Source: an uncultured Synergistaceae bacterium (GTDB taxonomy: Bacteria > Synergistota > Synergistia > Synergistales > Dethiosulfovibrionaceae). From it: a stretch of 10,061 bases of DNA. The notes beneath the pieces are model-generated. The model did not search any database. It had not been told where the DNA came from and saw only the letters and a list, made by a program, of their open reading frames with translations. Within the stretch, counting starts at the first letter, position 1. Each line of letters opens with the position of its first letter. Both the position numbers and the translations under genes were made by a program. The stretch is taken from the NCBI GenBank assembly GCA_902489135.1, contig CABTYW010000063.1, forward strand, positions 1-10,061. Reading direction: 5' to 3'. Shown here one piece after another: positions 6,853-10,061 of this stretch.

Positions 6853-7857
6853 TTACCGATTTTTCTTGGCTTCGTACACAGCCTTCAGAAGTTCCGCCTT
6901 CGAGGGCGATCCCTCCGTGAATTTCGCGTGAAGCGGCAGACTGATCTGCACAAATTGCTCGCGGCTTTCCGGCGTCAGCTCGCTGACGACGATTTTGGAC
7001 TGCTTGATCTGCTGAAGGAATTTTTCCTCGCCGGCAGTCTGCGCGTCCCGTTCAGCTTGGCGCGCCTCCGCCTCGCATTGGACGATGAGCTTTTTGACGT
7101 CGTCGCTCTGAGCGTTGAACCAACGGTTGTTGATGATGAACAGATAGCCCAAAAAGCCGTGATTGCTGATGGTCATATAATCCTGCACTTCATAGAGCTT
7201 GGCCATGGCAATGGTCTGGAGAGGGTTTTCCTGGCCGTCCACAATGTGCTGCTGCAAGGCGTTGTAAAGCTCGGCGTACTCGATGGGAATGGGGTTGGCG
7301 CCCCAGGAGCGATACTGCTCCACCAGCTGGGGACTGGGCATCACGCGAATTTTCATGCCCTTCAGATCGTCGGGAACCTGAACCGCCTTGCCCGCCGTGG
7401 TGATCTGTTTAAATCCCGAAGCCCACAGCCCCAGAGTCTTAAAGCCCTTGGCCTCGCAGATAGAATAGAATTTCCGCCCCACTTCGCCGTCCATGATGCG
7501 GTACAGCTCGTCCTTGTCGGCCCACAGAAAGGGAAAATCAATGACGCTGAGCTCGTCCACAAAGGGAGTCAGCACCGACGTGGGCTGAACGGCCATCTCA
7601 AGAGTTCCCATCTGCACCATTTCAGTCTGTTCGCGCATGGAACCCAGCTGCATCTGGGGAAACACGTCGACGGTAATTTTTCCGCCGGATCGCTCTTCCA
7701 TGAGCTTTTTGAAGGTTTCCGCTCCCATGTCCTCGGGACTGCCCACCGGCTGATTGTGACTGAGACGAATGGTCATTTCAGGATAATCCGCCGCAAAAGC
7801 AAAAGATGCCGCGCCGAAAAACGCTCCAACGAGAAGGACTGCCGCAAGTTTTTTCAT
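6853..7857 (-). CDS. dctP: TRAP transporter substrate-binding protein (DctP family)
   Basis: Periplasmic solute receptor that hands ligand to DctQM. The 334 residues start with a signal peptide (MKK, hydrophobic core to about 20, likely cleavage after AFA at 22). The mature part has the family layout: IRLSHNQPVGSP (30-41), VDVFPQMQLG (63-72), DFPFLW (107-112), LKGMKIRVMPSP (165-176) with Arg171 in the position of the conserved carboxylate-binding Arg, and DGQENPLQTI (207-216) with Asn211. The R171-N211 spacing of 40 equals that of the sialic-acid receptor SiaP (R147, N187). The conserved Arg argues for a ligand carrying a carboxylate, which fits orotate, dihydroorotate or a carbamoyl amino acid but also many other acids. 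ATG 7857 has AAAAGGAG 11 bases upstream. First gene of the unit, with its own promoter. Confidence 0.95.
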   Translation of the reverse strand: MKKLAAVLLVGAFFGAASFAFAADYPEMTIRLSHNQPVGSPEDMGAETFKKLMEERSGGKITVDVFPQMQLGSMREQTEMVQMGTLEMAVQPTSVLTPFVDELSVIDFPFLWADKDELYRIMDGEVGRKFYSICEAKGFKTLGLWASGFKQITTAGKAVQVPDDLKGMKIRVMPSPQLVEQYRSWGANPIPIEYAELYNALQQHIVDGQENPLQTIAMAKLYEVQDYMTISNHGFLGYLFIINNRWFNAQSDDVKKLIVQCEAEARQAERDAQTAGEEKFLQQIKQSKIVVSELTPESREQFVQISLPLHAKFTEGSPSKAELLKAVYEAKKNR

Positions 7858-7914
7858 CGAGATTTCCGCTCCTTTTCAATCAATTCAGGATTGCCCATTT
7901 TTGACAACGCTTCA

Positions 7915-7943
7915 ATTATAACAACGCCGCGAAGGTCGTGCAA
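7915..7943 (-). promoter_or_regulatory. Sigma-70-type promoter for dctP and the downstream unit
   Basis: Minus strand: TTGCAC (7938-7943), a 17-base spacer, then a perfect TATAAT (7915-7920). The predicted start is near 7908, giving a leader of about 50 bases with the dctP ribosome binding site (AAGGAG at 7869-7874). A second TATAAT at 7962-7967 has only a poor -35 and may be a weaker upstream promoter. Confidence 0.75.
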
Positions 7944-7956
7944 TCGGTTTTATAGT

Positions 7957-7984
7957 TTGACATTATACATTAAATTTATTTATT
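7957..7984 (+). promoter_or_regulatory. Possible divergent promoter toward the MBL-fold gene
   Basis: Plus strand: perfect TTGACA (7957-7962), a 16-base spacer and a weak TTTATT -10 (7979-7984, 4 of 6 consensus bases) in an AT-rich stretch. Transcription would begin near 7990 and produce a leader of about 300 bases before the MBL start. The weak -10 makes this tentative. It overlaps a minus-strand TATAAT, so the two directions may compete. Confidence 0.35.
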
Positions 7985-7989
7985 CGTCG

Positions 7990-8289
7990 AAAGTTCCGTC
8001 CTCTCCGATCACGGCGCGCCGCCCCGCCGATGCCTCGAAGCCCGCTCAGAATTTGAGAGCTTGAAAAGCCCTCTTGAACGTGATTGAATGGAGAAGGATA
8101 CCGCACGTGCTCTTTTTCGCGCCGCGCACTTCTCGTCCCCTTTTGCCAAAGAAGCGCGAATTGCTTTGTCCGCGTTGTGCCTCGTCTTGAAGACGGCGAA
8201 ATGACGCCGCCGTTAAATGCTCGGTGCCCGACGCCGTCCCCGGGGCATTTTTTTGCAGCTTCATCCATTGATCACAAGGAAGTGACTTC
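7990..8289 (+). other. Structured leader or small-RNA region before the MBL-fold gene
   Basis: I find no convincing gene on either strand here. On the plus strand it is rich in short inverted repeats: a bulged hairpin GAGAGC/GCCCTCTT around 8054-8075, the perfect palindrome GCACGTGC at 8103-8110, CAAAG/CTTTG around 8147-8168, CGTCTT-G-AAGACG at 8183-8195, and CGGCG/CGCCG at 8194-8198 with 8205-8209. The last two share bases and so exclude each other. The series ends in an intrinsic terminator (separate entry) and then the MBL ribosome binding site AAGGAAG. I compared it by eye with common riboswitch cores (TPP, FMN, SAM, cobalamin, glycine, c-di-GMP), 6S and SRP RNA and recognise none. It could be an attenuated leader or a free small RNA. 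Confidence 0.4.
8215..8254 (+). terminator. Intrinsic terminator or attenuator 35 bases before the MBL start
   Basis: AAATGCTC (8215-8222) pairs with GGGCATTT (8243-8250) with one G-T pair, and the strand continues into seven Ts (8248-8254). An alternative inner stem, TGCCC (8225-8229) with GGGCA (8243-8247), uses the same 3' arm. No T run follows on the minus strand, so it acts on plus-strand transcripts. There is little room for a promoter between it and the MBL start at 8290, so MBL transcripts should have to read through it. Confidence 0.65.
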
Positions 8290-9255
8290 ATGAACTCCAT
8301 CGACCTTCGTCCCATCGCCGCCGACGCGGACCAGTCGCTGTGGCTGATTCGTCTGCCGCTGGCTCAACCGGGATTTGACGAATTTCTCGGTTCGTGGCTG
8401 CTTCGCTCGCCTTCGGGAACCGTCTTGGTGGACTGCGGCGTGGCGGGCTCTTACGGGACGCTGAAAGGCGTTCTGGACGCCGCGGGACTGAAACCCGACC
8501 TGCTGCTGCTGACTCACGTTCATCTGGACCATTGCGGTGCCGCAGGCTGTTTGTGCCGGGATTTTCCCCGCATGAAAGTTTTCTGCTTCGAAGGGGCCGC
8601 AAAGCATCTCATCTCCCCCGATAAGCTCTGGGGCTCCACGGCCGCCACCTTGGGACAGGCCATGGCCGAAGCCTATGAGCCGCCGCTGCCGGTGCCCGCT
8701 GAAAACATCGTCTCCCGCGGGGAGCTTCCGCCCTGCTGGAACGTTCTGGACACGCCGGGACACGCCTCGCACCACGTCTGCTATCTGAGGGACTTTGCCG
8801 GACGGCGCGTGCTTTTCGGCGGCGAAGCGCTGGGCGTCTTTGCCGGAAACGGAATTACCAGCTGGTTCGGTGACGGCGTCCACCGCTCAGGGCTGCGCCC
8901 GGCCACGCCGCCGCGCTACATCCCTGAAATCGGACGCGCCAGCATCGAAAAGATCGCGCGCGCATCTTGGGATCTGTACTGCTGCGGCCATTACGGATCG
9001 TCCACGGACAGGACGCTGCCTCAACGGAGTCTTCGCCAAAACCTGTTTTGGGAAAAAGAAATTCGCGCCGCGCTGGAAAAGGGCATGAACGAGGATCAAA
9101 TCGTGGACATGCTGCGGCGCGACGACCCCGAACTGGCGGCTCTCCGCTGCTTCGCCGACGGCCCCTTGCGCCGGGAAATCTATTTTCTTCACAACAACGT
9201 CCGCGGCTTCGTCACCTTTCTTGCGCCACGGAAGGACGATACAAAAAAGAGCTGA
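8290..9255 (+). CDS. Metallo-beta-lactamase-fold hydrolase of unknown substrate
   Basis: The 321 residues show a binuclear-metal MBL-fold enzyme: strand-rich start, LVDCG (46-50), THVHLDHCGAAG (75-86) giving the HxHxDH ligands H76, H78, D80 and H81, DTPGHASHH (154-162) with H158, and CCGHYG (231-236) with H234. At the place of the usual bridging Asp (GDA in most members) it reads GGEALG with Glu179. Residues 245-320 form a charged, helix-like C-terminal extension of unknown role. No signal peptide is visible, so it is probably cytosolic. ATG 8290 has AAGGA about 9 bases upstream. Its substrate cannot be told from sequence; thioesters, lactones and phosphoesters are all handled by this fold. 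It diverges from dctP and converges with mgtE, so there is no operon to suggest a role. Its long leader with a terminator suggests regulated expression. Confidence 0.85.
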   Translation: MNSIDLRPIAADADQSLWLIRLPLAQPGFDEFLGSWLLRSPSGTVLVDCGVAGSYGTLKGVLDAAGLKPDLLLLTHVHLDHCGAAGCLCRDFPRMKVFCFEGAAKHLISPDKLWGSTAATLGQAMAEAYEPPLPVPAENIVSRGELPPCWNVLDTPGHASHHVCYLRDFAGRRVLFGGEALGVFAGNGITSWFGDGVHRSGLRPATPPRYIPEIGRASIEKIARASWDLYCCGHYGSSTDRTLPQRSLRQNLFWEKEIRAALEKGMNEDQIVDMLRRDDPELAALRCFADGPLRREIYFLHNNVRGFVTFLAPRKDDTKKS

Positions 9256-9278
9256 AAGGGCATGCCCTTTCAGCTCTT
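9243..9278 (-). terminator. Perfect palindrome terminator between MBL and mgtE
   Basis: Positions 9247-9278 are a perfect 32-base palindrome (arms AAGAGCTGAAAGGGCA and its complement, centred at 9262/9263). On the minus strand the stem runs into six Ts (9243-9248), a strong intrinsic terminator for mgtE, whose stop is about 50 bases before it. On the plus strand the exit side is CTCTTCGCG, poor in T, so it would end MBL transcripts less well. The left arm holds the last MBL codons and its TGA (9253-9255). Confidence 0.85.
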
Positions 9279-9330
9279 CGCGTCAAAAAAATTATTGGCG
9301 GCTCACGCGCCCCGTTATTGCGCCGATTTT

Positions 9331-10061
9331 TTACAGGATAAAGCTCGCCACCGAAAAATACAGCGCCAACCCCAGAACGTCGCTGATGGTGGCCAGCAGC
9401 GGACCCGACATGATGGCGGGGTCAAGGTGCATTTTGCTGATGGCGAAGGGCAGCAGCGCGCCGAAAATATTGGACACCATCACCACAAACGCCATGGAGA
9501 CGCCCACGACGAAGGTGACGCCTCCGCCGCTTCCCAGCAGCATGGAACGTCCCATGGCAAGCAGGGCCATGGCGATGCCCAGCATCAACCCCGTGAGCAG
9601 CTCGCGGAGGATCACCCGCCAGATCATGCTGCCTTTCATGTTTCCTAGGTCGAGAGAGCGGATAATCAACGCCGAAATTTGACCGCTCACGTTCCCGCCG
9701 GTGTCAATGAGCAGCGGAACGAAAAAGGACAGAGCCATGACCTGCGACAGCAACGCTTCGTAATTTTGGATAATTCCCGTGGTCAGAACGCCCGTGACCA
9801 TGCACAGCAAAAGACAGGGGAAGCGTCGCAGCGCCTCGCCCCACAGGTTTTCCCGATCGTTGTCGCCGTAAAGTCCGCCGCTGTGATGAAACAGTTCGGT
9901 GTTCTCGTCCTGAATGACGTCAAGCACGTCGTCGAAGGGCAGTACGCCCAACAGGCGCCCGTCTTTGACCACGGGCAGAACCTGAACGTCGTAGCGCGAA
10001 ATCAGTCGCGCCGCTTCGGCGCGATCCATTTCGGGCGGAATGGAATGGCAGTCCTCGTCGG
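9331..10061 (-). CDS. mgtE: Magnesium transporter MgtE, C-terminal part (5' end beyond window)
   Basis: Cytoplasmic-membrane Mg2+ channel/transporter. About 243 codons lie in the window; the full protein is usually near 450, so the N-terminal regulatory domain and most of the CBS pair are missing at the right edge. What is seen is the end of the second CBS domain (YDVQVLPVVKDGRLLGVLPFDD), a linker, and a membrane domain of about five helices. Pore-region signatures are LIDTGGNVSGQISALIIRSL and, near the end, DPAIMSGPLLATISDVLGL, with the Asp equivalent to the conserved pore Asp in the last helix; the common form of the first motif is GGNAGSQSATL. The protein ends at TAA 9331-9333. It converges with the MBL gene and has its own terminator at 9243-9278. 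The internal ATG at 10029 is not the start, since CBS-like sequence continues in frame upstream. Confidence 0.93.
   Translation of the reverse strand, partial: DEDCHSIPPEMDRAEAARLISRYDVQVLPVVKDGRLLGVLPFDDVLDVIQDENTELFHHSGGLYGDNDRENLWGEALRRFPCLLLCMVTGVLTTGIIQNYEALLSQVMALSFFVPLLIDTGGNVSGQISALIIRSLDLGNMKGSMIWRVILRELLTGLMLGIAMALLAMGRSMLLGSGGGVTFVVGVSMAFVVMVSNIFGALLPFAISKMHLDPAIMSGPLLATISDVLGLALYFSVASFIL

Noticed and set aside
8084..8293. Possible 69-codon plus-strand leader peptide starting at TTG
   Set aside because: The start is weak with no Shine-Dalgarno, and the frame runs through the terminator hairpin. It ends just past the MBL ATG, so coupling is conceivable but not supported.
7963..8315. 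Possible small minus-strand genes of 89-101 codons in the dctP-MBL gap
   Set aside because: They cover promoter elements or the MBL start, show no ribosome binding site or domain, and have Arg/Ser-rich noise composition.
1..10061. Search for CRISPR arrays, tRNAs, insertion sequences, phage or toxin-antitoxin genes
   Set aside because: No regularly spaced repeats, cloverleaf sequences, transposase motifs or paired small genes were seen. Codon and base composition look even across the genes.

Overview
The window is a GC-rich bacterial segment with tightly packed genes. Eight consecutive genes, from dctP at the right to a truncated pyrF at the left edge, are all on the minus strand and look like one long transcription unit. 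One plus-strand gene (a metallo-beta-lactamase-fold hydrolase) and the 3' part of a minus-strand mgtE fill the right-hand end. The content (a TRAP carboxylate transporter, an N-carbamoyl-amino-acid-type amidohydrolase, and a class 1B NAD-linked dihydroorotate dehydrogenase) suggests an anaerobic organic- or amino-acid fermenter. Synergistota is my best guess, but that is an impression from gene content and style, not a sequence comparison.

Layout in the direction of minus-strand transcription. A consensus-like promoter (7915-7943) precedes dctP, the periplasmic binding protein. A rho-independent terminator, probably partial (6746-6782), and a second small hairpin (6730-6745) separate dctP from dctQ and dctM, the two membrane subunits. 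An M20-family amidohydrolase follows dctM with almost no gap. Then come four pyrimidine genes: pyrC (dihydroorotase), pyrK and pyrD (electron-transfer and catalytic subunits of dihydroorotate dehydrogenase B, overlapping by 17 bases) and pyrF (OMP decarboxylase, cut by the window start). carAB, pyrB and pyrE are not in the window.

The chemistry of the cluster meets at N-carbamoyl-L-aspartate. PyrC interconverts it with dihydroorotate, PyrKD interconverts dihydroorotate with orotate using NAD(H), and an M20 carbamoyl-amino-acid hydrolase could split it to aspartate, CO2 and ammonia. With a carboxylate transporter in front, the set could import and degrade orotate, dihydroorotate or a ureido acid as well as serve biosynthesis. 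This is the main hypothesis of the window. The plainer reading is a transporter-hydrolase pair for some carbamoyl amino acid placed next to ordinary pyr genes.

The 432-base divergent gap between dctP and the MBL-fold gene carries back-to-back promoter candidates. On the plus strand it also carries a hairpin-rich stretch ending in an intrinsic terminator only 35 bases before the MBL start codon. That is the arrangement of an attenuated leader or a small RNA, and I recognise no known riboswitch class in it. MBL and mgtE converge on a perfect 32-base palindrome that overlaps the MBL stop codon. I see no tRNA, rRNA, CRISPR array, insertion sequence or phage gene.
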